From positions 682,001-746,000 of the forward strand of contig CAWBYY010000002.1 in the NCBI GenBank assembly GCA_963793095.1: a stretch of DNA of 64,000 nt, written 5' to 3'. Position numbers and translations under genes: made by a program. This DNA is from CAVWDI01 sp963793095 (lineage in GTDB: Bacteria > Chloroflexota > Anaerolineae > Anaerolineales > UBA4823). Positions 36,994 to 44,579 of this stretch are shown here, piece after piece; within the stretch, counting starts at the first letter, position 1, and each line of letters begins with the position of its first letter. Under the pieces are notes generated by a model. That model was given only the letters and a program-made list of their open reading frames with translations, was not told where the DNA came from and did no database searches.

Positions 36994-37697
36994 ACTCGGT
37001 GTTGAGAACAGAAATCAAGGAAACGTTTATTCGTTTAAATAATCTCTGGAAAGAGTTCCAGGAAGGAACCCAGGTGCGCAGGGTACTGCGCGGGACTGGA
37101 GCAGACTTTAATAAGGGGGAATTAGTTGCAATTCTTGGCAGGAGCGGAAGCGGAAAGAGTACCCTCTTGAATATAATCAGCGGAATTGATATGCCGGACA
37201 GGGGCGATATTCATATCAATGGTTTGACATTGACCCAGCTTGCAGAGAACCAGCGTACTCTGTTCAGGCGCGAAAAGATTGGCTTTATATTCCAGTTTTT
37301 TAACCTTATCCCAACCCTATCTATTGAGGAGAATGTCAGTCTTCCCTTGGAATTATTAGGTGTTGATTCAGGTCAGGCTAGATTTCAGGCGGCAGAAATC
37401 CTCGATCAGGTTGGCCTGGCGGACAGGCTCACTACCTATCCGGAAAGGTTATCTGGAGGTGAGCAGCAGCGGGTTGCGATCGCGCGGGCTTTGGTGCATG
37501 ACCCATTGCTTGTGCTTGCGGATGAACCGACAGGCAATCTGGATGAAGAAATTGGCACACAAATTCTGTCTCTGCTCGATAATCTAACCCGCCAGGCTGG
37601 AAAAAATTTGATCATGGTAACCCATAACAAAGACAACGCTGTTATAGCAGACCGGAAATTTGAACTTGTTGGTGGTTGCCTGGACGAAATAATTTAA
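36990..37697 (+). CDS. ABC transporter ATPase (AttE/LolD-like)
   Basis: A 235-aa ATPase with Walker A GRSGSGKST, Q-loop FIFQFFNLIPTLSIEENV, signature LSGGEQQRVAIARA, Walker B LVLADEPTGNLD and VTHNKDNA. ATGA overlap with the preceding gene. Followed by an FtsX-type permease and an AttH-like protein, the gene order of the AttEFGH system first described in Agrobacterium. Probably energises lipid or lipophilic-compound movement across the envelope. Confidence 0.93.
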   Translation: MNSVLRTEIKETFIRLNNLWKEFQEGTQVRRVLRGTGADFNKGELVAILGRSGSGKSTLLNIISGIDMPDRGDIHINGLTLTQLAENQRTLFRREKIGFIFQFFNLIPTLSIEENVSLPLELLGVDSGQARFQAAEILDQVGLADRLTTYPERLSGGEQQRVAIARALVHDPLLVLADEPTGNLDEEIGTQILSLLDNLTRQAGKNLIMVTHNKDNAVIADRKFELVGGCLDEII

Positions 37698-37732
37698 TCT
37701 AAGCCCGGAACTGGGAAATAAGAGATGAAAAA

Positions 37733-40294
37733 ATGCCGGTGTTAGCCTCTCCGCTTCTTAAAGTTGGTCGGCAGTATTTGTTTCATCACTACCAACAGAC
37801 CATTTTAATGGTGATGGGGATTTCATTGGGAGTGGCGATGGTTATTGGTATCGATATTGCCAACGAGAGCGCAAGCCGTGCTTTTGAGCTGAGTACTGAA
37901 GCTGTCACTGGCAGGGCGACGCATGTTATCTCAGGCGGGCCGGATGGGATTGCTGAATCATTGTATTCAGATATTATGCTGGAAGGCTTAGATGTCCCTG
38001 CCGCTCCGATCATCAGTGATTATATTATCGCAGCCCAACTGGATGGCCAGACAATCCAATTACTGGGTATTGATCCATTTGCCGAGGCTCCTTTCCGGGA
38101 CTACCTGGTGGATGTTGAAGGAGTCTCTTTTGAATCGCTGGTCCCTTTTCTTTCCAAACCCGGCGGTATTCTTATATCGCAAAATATCGCAAAGCGCTAT
38201 GGGCTGAATCCAGAGTCGGAATTCGTGGTTGAGTATGCAGGTCGAACGCATGAGCTTATTGTTGCCGGATTATTGGATCCTGCCGACGAACTCAGCCGGC
38301 GTGCCCTTGATGGATTGATTCTGGCGGATATTTCAACTGCCCAGGAATTGACCGGCAGGATTGGCTTGATCGACAAGATCGACCTGATTCTTGCTGAAAA
38401 TGAGAAGGAAAGTGTTCAGAAATTACAAGGATTGCTGCCTTCAGAAGTACGGTTGCTGCCGGTTGACTCCCGCAGTGGGACTGTTGAGCAGATAACTGCC
38501 GCATTTAAGCTTAATCTGACCGCCCTGAGTTTACTTGCTCTTGTGGTAGCGCTCTTTCTGATCTATAACACGATGACATTTTCTGTTGTTCAGCGCCGGC
38601 GGTTGTTTGGGATACTCCGCAGCCTTGGAGTAACCCGCCGGGAGCTATTTTTGATGGTTGTGAGTGAAGCCCTTGTTATTGGGGTAATGGGTTCAGCAGT
38701 TGGAATGGCAGCAGGTATCCTGTTTGGCCGGGGAACCGTTAATCTCGTTTCTCAGACAATCAATGATCTATTCTTTGTAACCACTGTAAGGGATATCCCG
38801 ATTGCGGTAAGCAGCCTGGTAAAAGGAGCTGCACTTGGAGTGCTTGCGACAGTGGCCGCTGCCGCTTTCCCTGCCTGGGAGGCAGCCAGTGTAACGCCGC
38901 GCGCTGCTCTCTCGCGGGCCAACCTTGAATCAAAAGCCCGGAAAATTGTGCGTGGTCTTGGAGTTGCTGGGGTGCTGGTCATATTGTTCGGATTTTGCAT
39001 ACTTGCAATATCCAAATACAGCCTTGTATTCAGTTTTTTGGGGACGTTTATTGCTATCATCGGTTTTGCATTAATCACACCCATATTCACAGTTTGGATT
39101 ATGAGGTTGGCAGTGCATATTACCAGCAGGATATGGGGTGTTTTGGGACGTATGGCACCCCGAGAAGTGGTAAATTCAATCAGCCGGACATCGGTTGCAG
39201 TTGCCGCATTGATGATGGCGATCGCGGTGACAGTTGGTTTCAGTTTGATGGTGGGAAGTTTCCGTTTTACAGTTGAAACCTGGATGAGCCAGATACTGCA
39301 TGGGGATGTCTATATCTCGGTTCCTGGCGCAACGGCAAGCCAGCCGCTTTATTCTATCGACCCCGAAGCACTCTCCATTCTGGAGAAATTTAACGGAGTC
39401 GCAAGGGTTGACCTGCTTCAGACTGCAATTGTTAATTCCCCGGAAGGTCCTATCCAGATATCCGCAAATAACAATCCGAATGATGGATTGGAGCAGGTTT
39501 ACCTGGCAGCGGACTATCCAGTTGAAAAGATCTGGGAGATAGTTGAAGAAGGAGCTGTACTGGTCTCTGAGCCGCTGGCAAACCGGCTGGATTTACCTAG
39601 GTCCAGGGGCCAGTTATCGCTCTATACTGATTACGGTCTGCGCAATTTTCCTATTGCCGGGGTCTATTACGACTATGGTTCAAGCCAGGGGAATGTAATT
39701 ATGTCGCTGGGGAATTACCAGAACCTGTGGCAGGATGACCGGATTGCAGCCGCGGCATTGATACTTGAGCCCGGCATGGACGTGCAATCAGTGGTTGATG
39801 AAGTTAAAGGTGGGCTATCACCGATCCAATCCCTGCTTGTGCAATCCAATCGAGAATTGCGTGAAGAGACCCTCAGGATTTTTGACCGGACCTTTACCAT
39901 TGTAAGCGCATTACAGCTGCTGACCGCTGTGGTCGCTTTTATTGGCGTGTTAAGCGCCATGATGTCCCTGCAACTTGATAAACAGCGCCAGCTGGGAATT
40001 CTCAAAGCAATCGGGTTGACCGGGAGACAACTGTGGCGGATGGTTACTTTGGAGGCAGGCCTTATGGGCGCGGTGGCTGGATTGCTTTCAATGCCGGCTG
40101 GTCTTATGCTGGCTGTGATTCTGGTTTATATTATTAACCGCCGTTCTTTTGGCTGGACCTTGCAACTGCAGCTGGAACTTGAGCCATTTATCCTGGCACT
40201 GCTTATCGGGATGGCAGCCGCTATGCTGGCTGGGCTTTACCCTGCGTATCGCATAATCCATAGAAATACTGCTGAAGCGATCCGTTATGAGTGA
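37733..40294 (+). CDS. two-module FtsX-type ABC permease (AttF-AttG fusion-like)
   Basis: An 853-aa permease with two repeated FtsX modules: an N-terminal helix, an extracytoplasmic domain, then helix bundles at about residues 260-400 and 740-850, plus central helices near 410-500. Ends with the LYPAYRIIHRNTAEAIRYE motif typical of FtsX permeases. In many bacteria this is two genes. Works with the preceding ATPase and the AttH-like protein that follows after 16 bases. Confidence 0.9.
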   Translation: MPVLASPLLKVGRQYLFHHYQQTILMVMGISLGVAMVIGIDIANESASRAFELSTEAVTGRATHVISGGPDGIAESLYSDIMLEGLDVPAAPIISDYIIAAQLDGQTIQLLGIDPFAEAPFRDYLVDVEGVSFESLVPFLSKPGGILISQNIAKRYGLNPESEFVVEYAGRTHELIVAGLLDPADELSRRALDGLILADISTAQELTGRIGLIDKIDLILAENEKESVQKLQGLLPSEVRLLPVDSRSGTVEQITAAFKLNLTALSLLALVVALFLIYNTMTFSVVQRRRLFGILRSLGVTRRELFLMVVSEALVIGVMGSAVGMAAGILFGRGTVNLVSQTINDLFFVTTVRDIPIAVSSLVKGAALGVLATVAAAAFPAWEAASVTPRAALSRANLESKARKIVRGLGVAGVLVILFGFCILAISKYSLVFSFLGTFIAIIGFALITPIFTVWIMRLAVHITSRIWGVLGRMAPREVVNSISRTSVAVAALMMAIAVTVGFSLMVGSFRFTVETWMSQILHGDVYISVPGATASQPLYSIDPEALSILEKFNGVARVDLLQTAIVNSPEGPIQISANNNPNDGLEQVYLAADYPVEKIWEIVEEGAVLVSEPLANRLDLPRSRGQLSLYTDYGLRNFPIAGVYYDYGSSQGNVIMSLGNYQNLWQDDRIAAAALILEPGMDVQSVVDEVKGGLSPIQSLLVQSNRELREETLRIFDRTFTIVSALQLLTAVVAFIGVLSAMMSLQLDKQRQLGILKAIGLTGRQLWRMVTLEAGLMGAVAGLLSMPAGLMLAVILVYIINRRSFGWTLQLQLELEPFILALLIGMAAAMLAGLYPAYRIIHRNTAEAIRYE

Positions 40295-40310
40295 TGAATC
40301 AGGTAATTAA

Positions 40311-41468
40311 ATGAATAAAAGGGTAATCATTGTATTAATCATAATTTTCAGTTTTATTATAATTCTGGGTGCAGCAGGTTTCCCCTCACGTGGAAATAAC
40401 CAGGAAATACCTGTACTTGTTACCAGTTTTGATCCACCAACCGGTTTCACCCGTGCTGAAGGTCCTCGCGAGTGGGACTTCCCTGAGGATTATGGTCCCC
40501 ACCCTGATTACCAGACGGAATGGTGGTATTACACAGGCAATCTTGAAAGTGAAAATGGTGACCATTTTGGTTACCAGCTGACTTTTTTCCGGAGGGCGCT
40601 TATCCCCTCCGGTGACCGCGTTGATCGCCAATCCGCCTGGGCAACTGACCAGGTATATATGGCTCATTTTGCGATTACGGATGTAGAATCGGTCGAGCAT
40701 TATGATTTTGAAAGGTTTGCACGCGGCGCAGCCGGATTGGCTGGTTCAAAAATCAATCCATTTCAGGTGTGGCTAGGAGATTGGAGGGTGGAACAGGTAA
40801 ACGATCGAAAATTCGCACTCCGCGCCTCCCAGGCAGAAATCGAATTGGACTTGTCACTGGACGACTTCAAGGGCCCGGTTCTTCATGGGGAGGGAGGTTA
40901 CAGTCAGAAAGGACCTGAACCGGGAAATGCTTCTTATTATTACAGCCAGACAAGGCTTGATACTTCCGGAAGATTAATCATCAAGAACCAGGTTTTTGCG
41001 GTAAAAGGAATGAGTTGGATGGATCACGAGTTCAGCACCAGTGCTCTTTCTCCCGGACAGGTGGGTTGGGATTGGTTTTCACTCCAGTTAAACGAAGGCA
41101 GCGATTTGATGGTTTTTCAAATTCGCCGAAAAGATGGGAGCATTGATCCATTTTCAAGCGGCACCTGGGTTGACAGCCAGGGACAGACTTCCCAACTATC
41201 CAACCAGCAATTTACTTTACGGGCAGTCGACACCTGGCGCAGCCCAAATTCCGGGGCAGAATATCCTTCAGAATGGCTGCTGGAAGTGCCTTCTCTCGAT
41301 TTACAGCTTGAGATCAAACCTTTACTGGCTGACCAGGAAATGGATGTCTCTTATATCTACTGGGAGGGGGCGGTGAAAATTGAAGGTACAATTTCGGGAA
41401 GGCAGGTTTCAGGAATTGGGTATGTTGAATTGACCGGATATGCGGAATCAATGGAAGGAGATTTTTAA
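40311..41468 (+). CDS. AttH/CrtC-like lipocalin-fold protein, exported
   Basis: A 385-aa protein with an N-terminal signal/anchor (residues 4-24). The hallmark is FPEDYGPHPDYQTEWWYYTG and FGYQLTFFRRAL, shared by AttH-like proteins and carotenoid 1,2-hydratase (CrtC); later WMDHEFST and DWFSLQLNEG belong to the same fold. The position after an AttEFG-like ABC transporter argues for AttH. Lipocalin-like cavities bind hydrophobic ligands, possibly isoprenoids or lipids; ligand unknown. Confidence 0.88.
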   Translation: MNKRVIIVLIIIFSFIIILGAAGFPSRGNNQEIPVLVTSFDPPTGFTRAEGPREWDFPEDYGPHPDYQTEWWYYTGNLESENGDHFGYQLTFFRRALIPSGDRVDRQSAWATDQVYMAHFAITDVESVEHYDFERFARGAAGLAGSKINPFQVWLGDWRVEQVNDRKFALRASQAEIELDLSLDDFKGPVLHGEGGYSQKGPEPGNASYYYSQTRLDTSGRLIIKNQVFAVKGMSWMDHEFSTSALSPGQVGWDWFSLQLNEGSDLMVFQIRRKDGSIDPFSSGTWVDSQGQTSQLSNQQFTLRAVDTWRSPNSGAEYPSEWLLEVPSLDLQLEIKPLLADQEMDVSYIYWEGAVKIEGTISGRQVSGIGYVELTGYAESMEGDF

Positions 41469-41469
41469 A

Positions 41470-42927
41470 ATGAACTCAGCTCAAAGGATTCTGGTCACTG
41501 GAGCGACAGGTTATATCGGCGGTAGGCTGGTTCCGGTCTTGCTGGAAAAGGGATATCCTGTTCGGGTTCTGGTCAGAGACCCGGCCCGTCTTCAGGGTCG
41601 CAATTGGGCGGGGCAGGTCGGGATACTGACCGGTGATGTGCTCAAGCCCGATACTCTTAAGGAGGTATTGAATGGGATCGATGTGGCATATTATCTGATC
41701 CATAGCATGAGCGGCAGTGGAGATTTCCACCGGCGCGATTTGTTGGCTGCTGGTAATTTTGGAAGAGCTGCAAAGCAAGCCGGGATCAAGCGGATTATCT
41801 ATCTGGGTGGGCTGGGAGATCCGCAGGAAAATCTGTCGGAACACCTGAAATCAAGGCAGGAAACCGGGAAGGTACTGGCAGAAGGCGGAGTACCGGTAAC
41901 TGAATTCAGGGCGGCGATTATTGTGGGATCCGGCAGTATATCATTTGAGATGATTCGCTACCTGACCGAGAGGTTACCGGTTATGGTTTGCCCGCGCTGG
42001 GTTTACACCCGGGTACAGCCTATTGCGATCTCGGATCTGCTGGTATATCTCACAGCTGCGTTGGAGGTAGAGGAAAGCGTTGGCAGGGTGGTTGAAATTG
42101 GCGGGGCTGAGATAACTACCTATGGCGATATGATGCTGGGATACGCACACGAACGCGGTTTGAAGCGCTACCTGATCTCCGTACCGGTCTTAACGCCCAG
42201 GCTTTCTTCATACTGGGTGCACTGGGTGACACCCATTCCAGCCAATATCACCCGCCCGCTGGTTGAAGGGCTGAAGAACGAAGTAATTGTCCGCGACCGC
42301 TGCGCTAAGAATCTATTCCCTGAAATTGAACCAGTTGATTATAGGACTGCGGTAAGGCTTGCGCTGGCAAATTTGGATTTGGGTAATGTAGAGACTCGCT
42401 GGACAGATTCTATGTGTTCCAGTTTGGGAGACCAGGATCCGGTAATTATGAGGATCGAGGAGGGAATGTTTGTTGAACAGCGAAAGATAGAGGTAAACGC
42501 ACCATCGGAGCAGGTTTACCGGACTTTTTCCCGATTAGGCGGGGAAAACGGCTGGCTGTATTTTGATTGGGCCTGGGAAATCCGCGGCATTATTGACCGT
42601 TTGTTTGGCGGGGTTGGTTTGCGGCGCGGCAGGCGCGATCCGGAGGATATCCGGGTTGGGGATGCGCTAGATTTCTGGCGGGTTGAAAAACTGGACCCGG
42701 GGCGATCGTTATCCTTAAGGGCTGAAATGAAACTGCCCGGAGAAGCCTGGCTGCAGTTTGATGTCACCAATGATCAGGAGACTTCACTGCTGACACAAAC
42801 CGCCTTTTTTGCGCCCAAGGGCTTATCTGGTTTGCTTTACTGGTACGGTTTATATCCCATCCACAGCCTGATCTTCGCCGGATTAGTTAGGAAGCTGAAG
42901 GAATTTACAGAAATCAAATCAGACTGA
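41470..42927 (+). CDS. NAD(P)-binding epimerase-like protein with C-terminal DUF2867 domain
   Basis: A 485-aa two-domain protein. The N-terminal ~300 residues are an atypical SDR/NmrA-like Rossmann fold with VTGATGYIGGRLVP and VRDPARL. The last ~150 are a DUF2867 SRPBCC-type domain (FDWAWEIRGIIDRLFGGVGLRRGRRDPEDIRVGDALDFWRVE, here only partly quoted). ATG 41470 follows GGAAGGAG; the earlier in-frame start lies in the preceding gene. Such proteins are frequent companions of photolyase/LitR loci; reaction unknown. Confidence 0.87.
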   Translation: MNSAQRILVTGATGYIGGRLVPVLLEKGYPVRVLVRDPARLQGRNWAGQVGILTGDVLKPDTLKEVLNGIDVAYYLIHSMSGSGDFHRRDLLAAGNFGRAAKQAGIKRIIYLGGLGDPQENLSEHLKSRQETGKVLAEGGVPVTEFRAAIIVGSGSISFEMIRYLTERLPVMVCPRWVYTRVQPIAISDLLVYLTAALEVEESVGRVVEIGGAEITTYGDMMLGYAHERGLKRYLISVPVLTPRLSSYWVHWVTPIPANITRPLVEGLKNEVIVRDRCAKNLFPEIEPVDYRTAVRLALANLDLGNVETRWTDSMCSSLGDQDPVIMRIEEGMFVEQRKIEVNAPSEQVYRTFSRLGGENGWLYFDWAWEIRGIIDRLFGGVGLRRGRRDPEDIRVGDALDFWRVEKLDPGRSLSLRAEMKLPGEAWLQFDVTNDQETSLLTQTAFFAPKGLSGLLYWYGLYPIHSLIFAGLVRKLKEFTEIKSD

Positions 42928-42937
42928 GGTGCCAGTA

Positions 42938-43402
42938 ATGAGAGAAAATCTGGATGCGTATAAAAGTTATCTTGCTAAAGTCCGAATTCCGATCCGGATC
43001 GCCTGTAACATGAAGAATGATTGGCCGGTTGTTATTTCTTTATGGTTTATATATGATGGTGGGTATCTTTATTGTGCAACCCAAAAATCGGCCCGTATTG
43101 TTGAGTACCTGCTCAATAATCCTCGCTGCGGTTTCGAAATCGCTGAGGACCGACCACCTTACTGTGGGATACGCGGGCGCGCAAAAGCCAGAATCGATAA
43201 ATCGCTTGGACCGGAGATTCTCGAAAAACTTTTAGTACGTTACCTGGGGGATATCCATAATTCCCTTGCAAAAAAACTGCTTGCAAAAAGGGAAACAGAA
43301 GTTGCGATTGTGCTAGAGCCCAGCCAGGTTTTTAGTTGGGATTTCTCTGGTCGCATGTCCAACTTAGATTATCTTCAAAATGCTGAAAAAGTTTGTCCTT
43401 GA
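42938..43402 (+). CDS. pyridoxamine 5'-phosphate oxidase-family (FMN-binding split barrel) protein
   Basis: A 154-aa protein with the split-barrel pattern RIACNMKNDWPVVISLWF, GYLYCATQKSARIVEYL and CGFEIAEDRPPYCGIRGRAKA. Family members bind FMN, F420 or heme; the cofactor is not readable. GAGGTG precedes ATG 42938. Last gene of the eight-gene operon that starts at 35188; the next genes lie on the opposite strand. Confidence 0.85.
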   Translation: MRENLDAYKSYLAKVRIPIRIACNMKNDWPVVISLWFIYDGGYLYCATQKSARIVEYLLNNPRCGFEIAEDRPPYCGIRGRAKARIDKSLGPEILEKLLVRYLGDIHNSLAKKLLAKRETEVAIVLEPSQVFSWDFSGRMSNLDYLQNAEKVCP

Positions 43403-43481
43403 TGTTTCTTGAAGTAGCGCCTAAATAAATTACATCAATGATGCTCTTGATAGCCAGATGAAAAACTCACCCTGGCGGTTA

Positions 43482-43580
43482 TTAGTCATCTCTGGCGTCT
43501 AATATTGCGGCATAAATCAGAGGACCAACCGCCAGTAATGTCACAAAGAAACCAAAAATAAAGAGGAATGCATCGTTCAT
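43482..43580 (-). CDS. tiny membrane protein, 32 aa (short gene, copy 1)
   Basis: A 32-aa peptide starting MNDAFLFIFGFF with one hydrophobic helix, a Pro-Leu-Ile-Tyr turn and an acidic C-terminus (DARDD). Its ATG overlaps the TGA of the 58-aa gene upstream as ATGA, the classical arrangement for coupled translation. It is about 50% identical to the 33-aa product of the second pair (16 of 32). No family recognised. Confidence 0.7.
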   Translation of the reverse strand: MNDAFLFIFGFFVTLLAVGPLIYAAILDARDD

Positions 43581-43753
43581 CCCTGAAACCTCCCGGCGTA
43601 AAAAAAAGCGCCAAGCACCAGAATGCTTGGAATCCAGAAGGCGACAAAAACACCTTCATCTTTGAAGCCTGAAAACCACAGGTAAACTGCCAATAATAAC
43701 GAAAGTCTAGCTGCAATTAAAACGGGGATTTTATCCTGCAGAATCTTATCCAT
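43577..43753 (-). CDS. small membrane protein, 58 aa (long gene, copy 1)
   Basis: A 58-aa protein with two hydrophobic helices joined by the motif YLWFSGFKDEG; the second helix ends YAGRFQG. AGGAG lies six bases before the ATG. The paralogue in the second pair has the same length and 40 of 58 identical residues, with I/V, F/L and A/S exchanges, which shows selection at protein level. No family recognised; redox or pigment-complex subunits of this size exist, but nothing here proves that. Confidence 0.78.
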   Translation of the reverse strand: MDKILQDKIPVLIAARLSLLLAVYLWFSGFKDEGVFVAFWIPSILVLGAFFYAGRFQG

Positions 43754-43824
43754 GTTTTACTCCTGAATGATTCCCATGCTGAATATATTGGCCTGGATGG
43801 ATCCTGGAGATAGTTTTTGGCAAA

Positions 43825-43926
43825 TTATTCATCCGAGCGTACTTCCGAAATCAGGACATAAATCAGAGGTGCAATTGCAAGGGAATAAACAATAATCCCA
43901 AACACAAAGATAAAGGAATCGCTCAT
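43825..43926 (-). CDS. tiny membrane protein, 33 aa (short gene, copy 2)
   Basis: A 33-aa single-helix peptide starting MSDSFIFVFGII, ending in an acidic tail (SEVRSDE). ATGA overlap with the stop of the 58-aa gene ahead of it. Paralogue of the 32-aa peptide. The PLIY motif in the helix is common to both. Confidence 0.7.
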   Translation of the reverse strand: MSDSFIFVFGIIVYSLAIAPLIYVLISEVRSDE

Positions 43927-44099
43927 TTGGAGACTCTCCCGGCATAAACAAATGCCCCCAAAGACAGAATTGTAGGTACCCACAAACCAACAAAAATTCC
44001 TTCATCCTTAAAGCCTGAGAACCACAGGTACACCGAAAGTAAAAACGAAAGGCCAGCTGCAATTAAAACCAGTATTTTGCTTCGCAACAATATATCCAT
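43923..44099 (-). CDS. small membrane protein, 58 aa (long gene, copy 2)
   Basis: A 58-aa two-helix protein carrying the same VYLWFSGFKDEG loop as copy 1. AGGAG lies seven bases upstream of the ATG. It is the promoter-proximal gene of the four small genes and is divergent from carH across 480 bases. Copy 1 starts about 70 bases after the end of this pair, so the four genes probably form one message. Confidence 0.78.
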   Translation of the reverse strand: MDILLRSKILVLIAAGLSFLLSVYLWFSGFKDEGIFVGLWVPTILSLGAFVYAGRVSK

Positions 44100-44128
44100 A
44101 AATAACTCCTTTTGTTAATGTTGTTTTG

Positions 44129-44157
44129 TTGATAACAAATATTGCAAATTGTATCAA
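44129..44157 (-). promoter_or_regulatory. candidate promoter of the small-gene operon
   Basis: Leftward TTGATA (44157-44152), 17-base spacer, TATCAA (44134-44129). The spacer contains TTTGCAATAT, a 10-nt block also present in the fasciclin promoter. The -10 is a poor match, so this is tentative. Confidence 0.3.
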
Positions 44158-44347
44158 ACTATCAGAATCGAGTAAGGATGCTTTTATTCTGTATGGTGGT
44201 TCACAATTTTAAATGGATGATTCTTAAAGTCAGAGATTTAATAAAGAATGGATATTGTTGACATCTTAATCACAAAATTCAAATTTAATTTTTCAGGTTT
44301 CTGGCGTTCTTGGTTCCTTTATTGAAACTGCCAATTCGCAATGTTCT

Positions 44348-44401
44348 GGTTTAAAAACCAGGTAATTACCTCAGGAGTTTGTCATCTTTGCCTGGTAAAC
44401 C
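44348..44401. repeat. imperfect inverted repeat upstream of carH
   Basis: GGTTTA (44348) and CCAGG (44358) pair with CCTGG (44391) and TAAACC (44396), an 11-bp interrupted stem with a 28-base loop. It could be a regulatory hairpin or a binding site; no known riboswitch shape is recognised. Confidence 0.35.
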
Positions 44402-44481
44402 AAAATCAGTGCACATGGGCTGCCATTAAAGTTTGAATTGAAAAAATGATCTGGAGATAGTCATTTAAACTTCGCCAATTA

Positions 44482-44532
44482 TGCGCAAATAATGTGCAAA
44501 TACTTGACAAATTGATTTAATTAATGTAAAAT
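44482..44532 (+). promoter_or_regulatory. carH promoter with three contiguous 11-bp direct repeats
   Basis: Units TGCGCAAATAA (44482-44492), TGTGCAAATAC (44493-44503) and TTGACAAATTG (44504-44514) abut exactly. The third contains -35 TTGACA (44504-44509); a 17-base spacer leads to TAAAAT (44527-44532). Three 11-bp direct repeats reaching the -35 is the operator geometry known for Thermus CarH, where one tetramer bound in the dark blocks RNA polymerase. Autorepression is inferred. Confidence 0.75.
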
Positions 44533-44579
44533 GAAACACCTGTTATTAAAGAAATTGATTAGAAAGAAGGTTAAATCAA

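Larger units (their letters stand above)
44100..44579. other. 480-base divergent regulatory region between small genes and carH
   Basis: No coding sequence seen. It holds the carH promoter and repeats (44482-44532), a weaker candidate leftward promoter (44129-44157) and an imperfect inverted repeat (44348-44401). Strongly AT-rich compared with the flanking genes. Confidence 0.6.

Noticed and set aside
43486..43716. A 76-aa leftward reading frame, with a similar 77-aa frame at 43829-44062
   Set aside because: They are out of frame with the 58/33-aa genes, lack ribosome-binding sites, and the two copies differ by non-conservative exchanges, whereas the other frame is conserved.
44348..44401. 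Cobalamin riboswitch upstream of carH
   Set aside because: No B12-box-like core is visible; only a simple interrupted hairpin.
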